Assembly (NCBI GenBank): GCA_963814915.1
Contig: CAWFEI010000004.1
Coordinates: 1 to 40,669 of the forward strand
DNA: 40,669 nucleotides
DNA from: VRUE01 sp963814915
GTDB taxonomy: Bacteria; Actinomycetota; Thermoleophilia; Solirubrobacterales; 70-9
Direction of reading: 5' to 3'
Position 1 is the stretch's first letter, and the number at the start of each line of letters is the position of its first letter. Under the pieces are notes generated by a model, which was given only the letters and a program-made list of their open reading frames with translations, was not told the DNA's origin and ran no database searches. Shown here one piece after another: positions 7,983 to 15,567 of the stretch. A program made the translations under genes and the position numbers.

Positions 7983-9332
7983 TCACGTGCGCTCTCGGGG
8001 CACCAGCTTGGCGCCGTCGGCCGAATCGCGCACTTCCCAGCCCAGCTCGGCAAGCCGATCGCGGATCTCGTCGGCTCGGGCAAAGTCCTTGGCGGCGCGC
8101 GCCTGCTCGCGCTCGGCCAGCAACTCCTCGGCCTCGTCTCCCGCCCGCTGCTCGACCTCGGCAAGCGACCCGAGCCCAACGAGCTCCAACATCTCCCTAA
8201 CGGTATCTGCCGCCCCAGGAACCTCGCCCCGATTCGCTTCCCCCACCAGCTCAAACACCTCGGCCATAGCGCGGGGCGTGTTGAAATCATCGGCAAGGGC
8301 TTCCCGAAACGCCTCGACGCGGGTTCCAGCAGGGGGGTCCCCCGCCTCGCGCCCGCCATGCCGCCGAAAGAAGTTCCGAATCCGCTCGACCCGCGCCACG
8401 GCCTGCTCCATCTGCTCGGGCCCGAACGCGAGCGGCTGCCGGTAGTGGCCGGAGATCAGGTACGCGACAACCGCCTCGCGCCCGTAGCGGTCGAGCGCCT
8501 CGGAGAGCTGGAAGATGTTGCCCTCCGACTTCGACATCTTCGCCGCGTCAGTCTCGATCATCCCGTTGTGCATCCAGAGCTGGGCGAAGGGGCGACCCGC
8601 CGCCTCCGACTGGGCGATCTCGTTCTCGTGGTGAGGGAAGACGAGGTCGGAGCCGCCGCCGTGGATCGCGAAGGACGGGCCCAGCTCGGCCTCGGCCATC
8701 GCCGAGCACTCGATGTGCCAGCCCGGCCGCCCCGGCCCCCAGGGCGAGTCCCAGTGGGTGTCCTCGCCGTCTTTGCGCGCCTTCCAGAGCGCGAAGTCCA
8801 GCGGGTCCTCCTTGAGCGAGGCCGACCCGGCCTCCTCGCCCTGGTCCATCTCTTCCGTGGCCCGATTCGAGAGCTTCCCGTAGCCCTCGAAGCTGCGCAC
8901 GCGGAAGTAGACGTCGCCACCCGCCTCGTAGGCGTGGCCGGACTCGACCAGGTCGGCGATCAGGTCGACGATCGGCCCGATCGTCTCGGTCGCCAGCGGC
9001 TCGGCGTCCGGACGCCCGACGCCGAGGCGGTCGGTGTCCTCGAAGTAGGCCCGCGCCATGCGGGCCGCGAACTCAGCCGAAGGCTCCCCGGCGGCCCGCG
9101 CCGCGTCGTAGATCTTGTCGTTGATGTCGGTGACGTTGACGACGAGCCTGGCCGCGTAGCCCTCCGAGTTCAGAAACCGGGCCAGCAGCGAGAAGACGAC
9201 GAAGGGGCGAGCGTTGCCGATGTGGATGCGGCTGTAGACGGTCGGCCCGCAGGCGTAGATGCCGACCTCGGCGCCTGGGTCGAGCGTGCGCAGCTCGCCG
9301 CTCAACGTGTCCTTGATCCGCACCTCCCGCAT
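7983..9332 (-). CDS. cysS: Cysteinyl-tRNA synthetase
   Basis: 449 aa, ATG start; usual length for CysRS. Class I signatures are clear: ACGPTVYSRIHIGNARPF contains zinc ligand Cys28 and the HIGN box (37-40); WHIECSAMA and HHENEIAQSEA supply the other zinc ligands; KMSKSEGN is the KMSKS loop. The C-terminal helical anticodon-binding part ends in EIRDRLAELGWEVRDSADGA. It charges tRNA-Cys in the cytoplasm. It starts 21 bases after the stop of the coiled-coil gene and is followed by rlmB, then the sigH-like gene. Confidence 0.95.
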   Translation of the reverse strand: MREVRIKDTLSGELRTLDPGAEVGIYACGPTVYSRIHIGNARPFVVFSLLARFLNSEGYAARLVVNVTDINDKIYDAARAAGEPSAEFAARMARAYFEDTDRLGVGRPDAEPLATETIGPIVDLIADLVESGHAYEAGGDVYFRVRSFEGYGKLSNRATEEMDQGEEAGSASLKEDPLDFALWKARKDGEDTHWDSPWGPGRPGWHIECSAMAEAELGPSFAIHGGGSDLVFPHHENEIAQSEAAGRPFAQLWMHNGMIETDAAKMSKSEGNIFQLSEALDRYGREAVVAYLISGHYRQPLAFGPEQMEQAVARVERIRNFFRRHGGREAGDPPAGTRVEAFREALADDFNTPRAMAEVFELVGEANRGEVPGAADTVREMLELVGLGSLAEVEQRAGDEAEELLAEREQARAAKDFARADEIRDRLAELGWEVRDSADGAKLVPRERT

Positions 9333-9353
9333 GGAGGCGGATGCTAGAGAGGA

Positions 9354-10247
9354 TCAGAAGGTTCGGTAGCCAGCGCCGGAGGCCGATGCCTCGGGGCCCT
9401 GCGACCAGGTCGGCGCCGTCTCGTCGGCCGCCGCGAGCACCTCGCGGCGCGCCCGCTTGACGCTGGCCTCGATCTCCTCCTCGGCGGCTTCGCGCAGGCG
9501 CCCCTCGCGCTGTTCGGCCTGCCCGCGGATCCGCTCCGACTCGGCCTGCAACTGCTCTTCGGCCCGGGCCCGGGCCTTCTCGGTGGCCTCGCCTTCGACC
9601 TTCTCGATCAGTTTGCGCACCCGTTCCTCGGCCTCGCGCCGGACGTCCTCGGTGCCCTGCATGACCCGTTCCTCGATCTCGGACTCGAGCCGCACGGCGA
9701 GCTGGTGGGCCTCCTCGGCCCGCGCCTCGGCCTCGGCGGCGCGCTGCTCGGCCGCGGCGACGCGCCGGTCGGACTCCTGCTGGGCCTTTTCGAGCACCTC
9801 GCCGGCCCGCTTGGACGCCTTTTCTTCCGTGTGCTTGACGGCCATGGATTGGGCCCGGTCGGCCTCCGCCCTGGCGTCAGCAATCTGCTTCGCGAGCGCT
9901 TCGCGGTCGGCCTCGAGCGACTTCTGCGCCCGCTCGAAAGCCTTCTCGGCCCGATCGCGGCCCTGTTCGGCCTGGGCCACACGCGCCTCGGCGGCACGTC
10001 GCTTCTCGCGCTCGGCGGTGACCCGCTCGCGCCCCTGCTCGCCGATCCTGGCCAGCGCGGACTTCGCCCGCTCCTTGACCTCGGCCCGGCTCCGCTCGAC
10101 CTGCGCCTCGGCCTCGGCGGCGCGCTGCTCGGCCGCGGCCACCCGCTCCTCGCCGACACGGACCCACTCGAGGGCCTGTCGCGCGACTCCATGCATCTGC
10201 TCGGTCGCGTCGGAGACGGCGCTCAGCTTGATCGCGGGCTCACCCAT
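9354..10247 (-). CDS. Ala/Glu/Arg-rich coiled-coil protein, function unknown
   Basis: 297 aa from the ATG at 10247 (MGEPAIKLSAVSDATEQMHG); the frame stays open to 10301, so a start up to 18 codons earlier is possible. After about 35 residues almost all of it is charged heptad-like helix (AAEQRAAEAEA, RRAAEARVAQAEQ, EKAFERAQKSLEADREALAK), predicting one long coiled coil. It has no membrane segment, signal peptide or known enzymatic motif. An exact 37-bp DNA repeat encodes two copies of the AAEQRAAEAEA unit. It lies between an acyl-CoA synthetase gene and cysS on the same strand. It could be a structural or scaffold protein; no function can be given. Confidence 0.65.
   Translation of the reverse strand: MGEPAIKLSAVSDATEQMHGVARQALEWVRVGEERVAAAEQRAAEAEAQVERSRAEVKERAKSALARIGEQGRERVTAEREKRRAAEARVAQAEQGRDRAEKAFERAQKSLEADREALAKQIADARAEADRAQSMAVKHTEEKASKRAGEVLEKAQQESDRRVAAAEQRAAEAEARAEEAHQLAVRLESEIEERVMQGTEDVRREAEERVRKLIEKVEGEATEKARARAEEQLQAESERIRGQAEQREGRLREAAEEEIEASVKRARREVLAAADETAPTWSQGPEASASGAGYRTF
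9722..10139. repeat. Exact 37-bp direct repeat inside the coiled-coil gene
   Basis: The same 37 bases occur at 9722-9758 and 10103-10139, in the same frame, each encoding AAAEQRAAEAEA. Identity across third codon positions suggests recent duplication or gene conversion within the coiled coil. Confidence 0.8.
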
Positions 10248-10326
10248 CCGTTCGCAAACTACTACCCGACGCGGAAGCCACGCCACCCGCCCCGCGCTCA
10301 AATTCCCGCAATTAGCGAAGAGCCGG

Positions 10327-11976
10327 CTAGGTCGACTTCTGCGCCTCGCGCGCGACCAGATCCTTCTTCAGGATCTTGCCGGTCGCGTTGCGCGGCAGCT
10401 CCGACATGAACTCGATCTCCCGCGGCGCCTTGTAGCCGGCCAGGTGGGCCTTGACGTGCGCCCTCAGCTCGTCGTCGGAGGCGTCGGCGTCCTCGCCGAT
10501 CACGACGAAGGCCTTGAGCCGCTGGCCGAACTCCTCGTCCTCGACCCCGATCACCGCCACCTCGACCACCGCCTCGTGGTCGGCGAGCAGGTCCTCGACC
10601 TCGCGCGGGAAGACGTTCTCGCCGCCGGAGACGATCATCTCGTCGTCGCGGCCGTCGATGAACAGGCGCCCGCCGGGATCGAGATGGCCGACGTCGCCGC
10701 TGCAGAGCAGGCCGTCGATCTCGTCCTTGCCGCCGCCGCCGGTGTAGCCCTCGAAGGACATCTCGTTGCCGACGAAGATGCGGCCGACCTCGCCGCGCGG
10801 CACCTCGCTGCCGGCTTCGTCGTAGAGGCGCACGACCGTGCCCCGCGGCGGCCGCCCGGCGGTCCCCGGGGCGGTTCGCAGTTCGCCCGGCGTCGCGACC
10901 GTGGCGTAGGCGACCTCGGTCGAGCCGTAGAGGTTGTAGATGTTGTCGCCGAAGCGGTCCATCCAGGCGATCGCCAGCTCACCCGGAAGCGAGGAGCCCG
11001 AGAGCGAGGTGATCCGCAGCGAGGGCAGGCTGTACCTGTCGAGGGTCTCGTCGGGCAGCTGGAGGATGCGCTGCAGCATCACCGGCACCGCCCCGAGGAC
11101 ATCGGCGCCGTGCTGCTCGACCGCCTGCAGGGTCGCCTCGGGGTCGAAGCGGCGGCGCAGCACCATCGTCGAGGCGGTGGGCAGGCTCATGACGAAGTGG
11201 AAGAAGCCCCAGGAGTGAAACAGCGGCGCCGCGATCATCATCGTCTCGCGGCTGCGGTAGGGGATGCGCTCGATCAGCGCCGCGATCGCCATCAGCCCGT
11301 CCGGGCTGGAGCGCTGGGCGCCCTTCGGCGTGCCCGTCGTGCCCGAGGTGAGGATCACGAAGCGCGGCTTGTCGGGCGGCGGCTTCAGGTCGGAGTCATC
11401 CGCGGAGGCGATCAGCGAGTCGAGCGTCGGCTCCGTGGCCTCGCCGTCGTTCCAGGCGACTATCCGCTGCACGCCCTCGTCGACCCCGTCGAGCAGCCCG
11501 GCGAACTCCTCGTCGTAGACGAGCGCCTTGGGGCCCTCGCGGCGGGTCACCTCGACCAGCTGCGGGCCGGCGAACATCGTGTTCAGATAGAGCGCCGCGG
11601 CGCCCAGCTTGGCCGCGGCCAACGTCGCCTCGATAAAGCCACGGTGGTTGCGGCACATCACCCCGATGCCGTCGCCGGGGCCGATCCCCAGCCGCTCGAA
11701 GGCGTGGGCGAGCGCGTTGCTGCGGCGGTGCAGCTGCTCGAAGGTGAGCGAGCCGCGCTCGTCGACCAGGGCGGTGGCGGTCGGGTGGTGGATCGCGGCG
11801 GTGGCGATCCCGGTCGCCGGGGAGGCGCCCCAGCGCAGGAAGGTCGCGCCGATCTTCGCCGCCTTGTCGGGTCGCAGCGGCTCGAGGATCCCTGCCTCGT
11901 GCAGCACCTTGACCTCGAACGCTTTGTCCGAAGCCGCCTGGCGTGCTTTTTCCGCGATCGACCCTAGGCTGCCCAT
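10327..11976 (-). CDS. Acyl-CoA synthetase (AMP-forming, FadD-like)
   Basis: 549 aa, ATG start. ANL-superfamily adenylating enzyme: the P-loop-like motif TSGTTGTPKG at about 210-219; LFHSWGFFHFVM; YGSTEVAYATVATPGELRT; GDVGHLDPGGRLFIDGR with the hinge region DDEMIVSGGENVFPREVED; and the C-terminal catalytic lysine in NATGKILKKDL (Lys534). It activates a carboxylic acid, probably a medium- or long-chain fatty acid, with ATP to acyl-AMP and then acyl-CoA. The exact chain cannot be told from sequence. Its stop codon is about 80 bases from the coiled-coil start, and ispF ends 12 bases upstream, so it may share the ispF transcript. Confidence 0.88.
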   Translation of the reverse strand: MGSLGSIAEKARQAASDKAFEVKVLHEAGILEPLRPDKAAKIGATFLRWGASPATGIATAAIHHPTATALVDERGSLTFEQLHRRSNALAHAFERLGIGPGDGIGVMCRNHRGFIEATLAAAKLGAAALYLNTMFAGPQLVEVTRREGPKALVYDEEFAGLLDGVDEGVQRIVAWNDGEATEPTLDSLIASADDSDLKPPPDKPRFVILTSGTTGTPKGAQRSSPDGLMAIAALIERIPYRSRETMMIAAPLFHSWGFFHFVMSLPTASTMVLRRRFDPEATLQAVEQHGADVLGAVPVMLQRILQLPDETLDRYSLPSLRITSLSGSSLPGELAIAWMDRFGDNIYNLYGSTEVAYATVATPGELRTAPGTAGRPPRGTVVRLYDEAGSEVPRGEVGRIFVGNEMSFEGYTGGGGKDEIDGLLCSGDVGHLDPGGRLFIDGRDDEMIVSGGENVFPREVEDLLADHEAVVEVAVIGVEDEEFGQRLKAFVVIGEDADASDDELRAHVKAHLAGYKAPREIEFMSELPRNATGKILKKDLVAREAQKST

Positions 11977-11988
11977 CGGCCGCGAAGA

Positions 11989-12444
11989 CTAATCGCTCTG
12001 GACCGAGGCGACCGCCATGCAGGCGATCCCCTCGCCGCGGCCGATCCATCCCATGCCCTCGTTGGTCGTCGCCTTGACGCTGACCCGGGCCGAGGTCGCC
12101 TCGCCGAGGAGGCGCTCGATCTCCCCCCGGTAGGGGCCGAGCCGCGGCGCCTCGCAGACGACGGTCACGTCGACGTTGACCACCCGGCCGGCGATCGTGC
12201 CGACGACGGTGCGCAGCAGGTCGACCGAGTCGGCTCCGCGCCAGCGCTCCTCGTCGTCGGGGAAGAGCGTGCCGATGTCGCCTTCGCCGGCGGCGCCGAG
12301 CAGGGCGTCGATCACCGCGTGGGTGAGCACATCCGCGTCGGAGTGCCCGCTCAGCCCCAGCTCGTGCTCGATCTCGACCCCGCCGAGGATCAGCGGCCGC
12401 CCCGCGGCGAAGCGGTGGCTGTCGTAGCCGATCCCGACGCTCAT
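11989..12444 (-). CDS. ispF: 2-C-methyl-D-erythritol 2,4-cyclodiphosphate synthase
   Basis: 151 aa from the ATG at 12444, preceded by GAGGAGGGC as ribosome binding site within the end of the PHP gene. The frame stays open far upstream, but homology begins at MSVGIGYDSHRF. The metal ligands Asp8, His10 and His42 (THAVIDALLGA) are all present, as are LSGHSDADVL, GDIGTLFPD and the C-terminal VSVKATTNEGMGWIGRGEGI. It catalyses the cyclisation step of the non-mevalonate isoprenoid pathway. ispD, the enzyme two steps earlier, lies 1.8 kb upstream on the same strand. Confidence 0.93.
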   Translation of the reverse strand: MSVGIGYDSHRFAAGRPLILGGVEIEHELGLSGHSDADVLTHAVIDALLGAAGEGDIGTLFPDDEERWRGADSVDLLRTVVGTIAGRVVNVDVTVVCEAPRLGPYRGEIERLLGEATSARVSVKATTNEGMGWIGRGEGIACMAVASVQSD

Positions 12445-12448
12445 CGCC

Positions 12449-13294
12449 TCAGCCCTCCTCGGCGACGCGCGTCGGCAGCGGCGCCAGGCGCCGCTCGCGA
12501 CCGTCGAAGACGGCGATCTCCCCGACACCCAGCTCGGTGAGGAAGTCGAGCGCGCGGTCGTAGCCGAAGCCGATCTGCTCGGGCAGGTGAGCGTCGGAGG
12601 AGAGCGCGAACGGCAGCCCCGCCTCGACGCACATCTCGGCGAAGGCCCGCGCCGGGTAGAGCTCGCCGACCGGCTTGCGCAAGCCCGCGGTCGAGAGCTC
12701 GACCGCGGCGCCGCTCTCGGCGATCGCCTCGACCGCCGGCTCGTAGAAGTGCCGCGGGTCGCGGTCGGGGAGCGGCCGGCCGCGGCCCCAGACCTTGACC
12801 AGGTCGGGGTGGGCGAGGATGTCGAAGAGGCCCGAGCGGGCGCACTCGCCGAGCGCCTCGAAGTAGCGCCGCCAGACCTCGTCGGCGTCGCCCTGGCTCT
12901 CCCAGACGTCCCAGCCCTCGTGGTCGACCGCCTGCTCGCCGACGAAGTGGACCGAGCCGAGGACGTAGTCGAACTCGCGCGCCTCGAGCAGGTTGGCGGT
13001 GCGGTCTTCGGCGCCGGGGACGAAGTCGCACTCGACCCCGAGCTTGAGCCCGGCGCCGCGGACGAACTCGCAGTAGGCGTCGAGGTCGTCGCACGCCTGT
13101 TCGCGCCAGAACGGGTGCTGCCAGAGGTCAAGCGCCTGGGTGAAGCGGTAGACGTGCTCGGAGACGCCCAGCTCCTCCACCCCGGCGGCCCGCGCGGCCT
13201 CGAGGTAGCGCTCGACGTTGTCGGCCGTGAAGTAGCGCTGCGACGGCGTGTCGGGCTCGTCCGGGCGCAGATGCACGTGGTAATCGGTCAGCAT
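12449..13294 (-). CDS. PHP-domain phosphoesterase, histidinol-phosphatase (HisK)-like
   Basis: 281 aa, ATG start. It opens with the PHP metal motif DYHVHLRPDE (His6, His8), then GVSEHVYRF, GVECDFVPG, DYVLGSVHFVG, DILAHPDLVKVWG and SSDAHLPEQIGFGYD, covering the histidines and acidic residues that bind three metals in this fold. It would hydrolyse a phosphate monoester; histidinol phosphate is the usual assignment, but no his gene is nearby, so the substrate is uncertain. The gene ends four bases before the ispF ATG, so the two are probably translated together. It is divergent from the DUF389 gene with only 28 bases between start codons. Confidence 0.8.
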   Translation of the reverse strand: MLTDYHVHLRPDEPDTPSQRYFTADNVERYLEAARAAGVEELGVSEHVYRFTQALDLWQHPFWREQACDDLDAYCEFVRGAGLKLGVECDFVPGAEDRTANLLEAREFDYVLGSVHFVGEQAVDHEGWDVWESQGDADEVWRRYFEALGECARSGLFDILAHPDLVKVWGRGRPLPDRDPRHFYEPAVEAIAESGAAVELSTAGLRKPVGELYPARAFAEMCVEAGLPFALSSDAHLPEQIGFGYDRALDFLTELGVGEIAVFDGRERRLAPLPTRVAEEG

Positions 13295-13322
13295 CGGGGC
13301 ACAACGTTACCCTCGCGCGGGC

Positions 13323-14294
13323 ATGGTCCACCTGCGGATCGTCGTCCCCACCTCAAAGTCCGAGCGCGTCGTCGAGCTGCTCGAAGCGACCGCGTCGGTC
13401 TCCAGCCTGGCCCGCATCGAGGGCGCCGCGCGCAAGCCGGAGGGCGACTTGGTCCTCTGCGACGTCGCCCGCGAGGACGCCAGCGTCGTGATCGGCGACC
13501 TGCGTGAGCTCGGCGTCCCCGAGGAGGGATCGATCTCGATCGAGGAGATCGACTCGCAGCTCTCCGCGGCCGCCGAACGGGCCGAGCGGGCGGCGCGCGG
13601 CCTGGCCGGTGACGCGGTGATCTGGGAGGAGGTCGAGTCGCGCACCTCCGAGGCGACCGAACTGAACGCCAACTTCCTCGCCTTCATCGTCCTCGCCTGC
13701 CTGATCGCCTCGGTCGGCCTGATGCTCGGCCAGCCGATCCTGATCGTCGGCGCGATGGTCGTCGGGCCGGAGTTCGGGCCGCTCGCGGGGCTCTGCGTGG
13801 CATTCGTGCAGCGCCGCCACGACGTCGGCCTGCGCTCGCTCACGGCGCTCGCCGTCGGCTTCCCCTGCGGGATCACCGCCGCCTACCTGTTCGGGCACTT
13901 CACGATGGCGACGGGCCTGGTCGACCCCGGGTTCAAGCTGACCCAGAACGAACTGACCGCGTTCGTCTCCAACCCCAACAAGTTCTCCTTCATCGTCGCC
14001 CTCTTCGCCGGCATGGCCGGGATGCTCTCGCTCACCTCGGCCAAGTCGGGAGCGCTGGTCGGCGTCTTGATCTCGGTGACGACGATCCCCGCGGCCGCCG
14101 CGATCGGCGTCGCCTTCGCCTATGGCGACTGGCCCTCCTGGCGCGGCTCGATGGAGCAGTTGGCGATCAACCTGATCGCGATCCTGATCGCCGGCGTCGG
14201 GACCCTGCTCGTCCAGAACAGCGTCTACAAGCGCCGGCGCCACCGGCACCAGGGCGACCGCTCGCGCGCGGCGGCCGGCTTACCGCTGAATTAG
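13323..14294 (+). CDS. DUF389 integral membrane protein
   Basis: 323 aa, ATG start. A soluble ACT-like N-terminus of about 100 residues (MVHLRIVVPTSKSERVVELL) is followed by ESRTSEATELNANFLAFIVL, a hallmark of DUF389, and about six hydrophobic segments (LIASVGLMLGQPILIVGAMV, LTALAVGFPCGITAAYLFG, FIVALFAGMAGMLSLTS, ALVGVLISVTTIPAAAAIGV, LAINLIAILIAGVGTLLVQ). The basic tail (KRRRHRHQGD) should be cytoplasmic. The family has no assigned substrate; some annotations call it TIGR00341. It lies on the plus strand, overlaps the 3' end of ispD by 15 bases, and interrupts an otherwise minus-strand cluster. Confidence 0.85.
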   Translation: MVHLRIVVPTSKSERVVELLEATASVSSLARIEGAARKPEGDLVLCDVAREDASVVIGDLRELGVPEEGSISIEEIDSQLSAAAERAERAARGLAGDAVIWEEVESRTSEATELNANFLAFIVLACLIASVGLMLGQPILIVGAMVVGPEFGPLAGLCVAFVQRRHDVGLRSLTALAVGFPCGITAAYLFGHFTMATGLVDPGFKLTQNELTAFVSNPNKFSFIVALFAGMAGMLSLTSAKSGALVGVLISVTTIPAAAAIGVAFAYGDWPSWRGSMEQLAINLIAILIAGVGTLLVQNSVYKRRRHRHQGDRSRAAAGLPLN

Positions 14295-14951
14295 GAGCTC
14301 GGCGAGGCGCAGGTCGAGCGGCGTCGTCACCTTGAGGTTCTCCGGCGAGGCGGGGTGGATCAGCACCCTGCCGCCGGCCGCCTCGATCAGCATCGCCTCG
14401 TCGGTCGCCGCCTCGACCTGGCCGGGGCCCGCGTCCAGGGCGCGCCGCAGCGCCTCGACCCGGAAGACCTGCGGCGTCTGCGCCGCCCACAGGCGCCCAC
14501 GATCGATCGTCTCGTCGATGCAACTCGCAGCATTTGTGGCCGCCCCCGGCGCCGCGCGCTTGATCGTGTCGGTGACCGGGGTCGCGGCGATCGCGCCGTC
14601 GGCAGCGGGCTCGGCGGCGAGGGTCGCGACGACACCCTCGATCAGCTCCGCGGTGACCAGCGGCCGGGCGGCGTCGTGGATCGCGACCAGCTCGGTGCCG
14701 ACCGCCGCGAGGGCGTTGGCGACCGAGCGGGCGCGGGTGGCGCCGCCGTCGACCACGGCGAGATCGTCGCCACCGAGCTGGTGGGCGTGCCCCGGCGGGC
14801 AGGCGACGACGATCGAGCGCACGCCGGCGGCGGCCCGGAAGGCCGCGACCGACCACTCGACCAGCGGCCGGCCGGCCAGCGGCACGAAGGCCTTCGGACC
14901 GCCGGCCCCGAGTCGCTCCCCGGAGCCGGCAGCCGCGATGACCGCGGTGAC
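14280..14951 (-). CDS. ispD: 2-C-methyl-D-erythritol 4-phosphate cytidylyltransferase; start codon not canonical
   Basis: About 223 aa if read from the GTC at 14951. Conserved motifs: VTAVIAAAGSGERLGAGGPK (CTP-binding loop), FVPLAGRPLVEWSVAAF, VDGGATRARSVANAL, AIHDAARPLVT, PVTDTIKRA and LWAAQTPQVFR. The enzyme joins MEP to CTP in isoprenoid synthesis. The first usable canonical start, GTG at 14885, would delete the CTP-binding loop, and no ATG, GTG or TTG exists upstream in this frame back through the end of carD. The likeliest original start is GTG where GTC now stands. carD ends 17 bases upstream of this position. Function is sure; the start is not. Confidence 0.85.
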   Translation of the reverse strand, partial: VTAVIAAAGSGERLGAGGPKAFVPLAGRPLVEWSVAAFRAAAGVRSIVVACPPGHAHQLGGDDLAVVDGGATRARSVANALAAVGTELVAIHDAARPLVTAELIEGVVATLAAEPAADGAIAATPVTDTIKRAAPGAATNAASCIDETIDRGRLWAAQTPQVFRVEALRRALDAGPGQVEAATDEAMLIEAAGGRVLIHPASPENLKVTTPLDLRLAELLIQR

Positions 14952-14967
14952 GGATGCTGCGGAACTG

Positions 14968-15567
14968 CTAGGCGGTGGCGGCGAAGCGCTCCTCCAACAG
15001 CCCGTCGAGGTATTCCTCCGCGCCGTCCTCGTCCTTGTCGAGCGCGTACATGAACTCCGAGGCGAGGATCTTCTTCGCCCGTGTGTACATCTGCTTCTCG
15101 CCGGTGGAGAGGCCCTTCTCCATCTCGCGGATGGCGAGGTTGCGGACGACCTCGGCGAGCTCGAACACGTCGCCGGTCTTGATCTTCTCGCGGTTGTACT
15201 TGAAACGCCGGTTCCAGTTCTTCGGCATCTCCGAGACGTCGTCGGTGAGGACGCCTGTGACTTTCTTGATTTCGACCTCGTCGATGACCCGCCGCAGCCC
15301 TGCTTTGCCGGCGTTTTCGCAAGGGACCATCACGGTGAGTTCGTTGTGGAGGATCTTGATCGTGAGGTATTCACGCTCCTCGCCCATCAGCTCACGCGTT
15401 TCTTTCTTCATCACCAAGCCGGCGCCGTGATGCGGATAGACGACCTTGTCGCCCTCCTCGAAGTCGCAGACGTACTCGACTTCCTCGACGCTTACCTCGG
15501 TGGCCTCCTCTAGCTGGGGAATCGGTTGCTCCTTTCCATTTTGCGACGACCTCGAAGCGGCCGTCAA
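14968..15567 (-). CDS. carD: CarD/CdnL-family transcriptional regulator
   Basis: 199 aa from the TTG at 15567, which overlaps the TGA stop of disA (TTGA). A second possible start, ATT at 15522, has the much better ribosome binding site GGAAAGGAG six bases upstream and would give 184 aa starting at IPQLEEATEV. The RNA-polymerase-interacting Tudor-like domain is FEEGDKVVYPHHGAGLVMKK; then YLTIKILHNELTVMVP, GLRRVIDEVEIKKV and a helical DNA-binding C-terminus (NWNRRFKYNREKIKTGDVFE, MYTRAKKILASEFMYAL). CarD binds the polymerase beta subunit and stabilises the open complex at many promoters. Slightly longer than Mycobacterium CarD because of the N-terminal extension. Confidence 0.92.
   Translation of the reverse strand: MTAASRSSQNGKEQPIPQLEEATEVSVEEVEYVCDFEEGDKVVYPHHGAGLVMKKETRELMGEEREYLTIKILHNELTVMVPCENAGKAGLRRVIDEVEIKKVTGVLTDDVSEMPKNWNRRFKYNREKIKTGDVFELAEVVRNLAIREMEKGLSTGEKQMYTRAKKILASEFMYALDKDEDGAEEYLDGLLEERFAATA

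Noticed and set aside
12449..13131. Extended reading frame upstream of ispF on the minus strand
   Set aside because: It is low-complexity Arg/Ser-rich and overlaps the PHP phosphatase gene; IspF homology starts at 12444.
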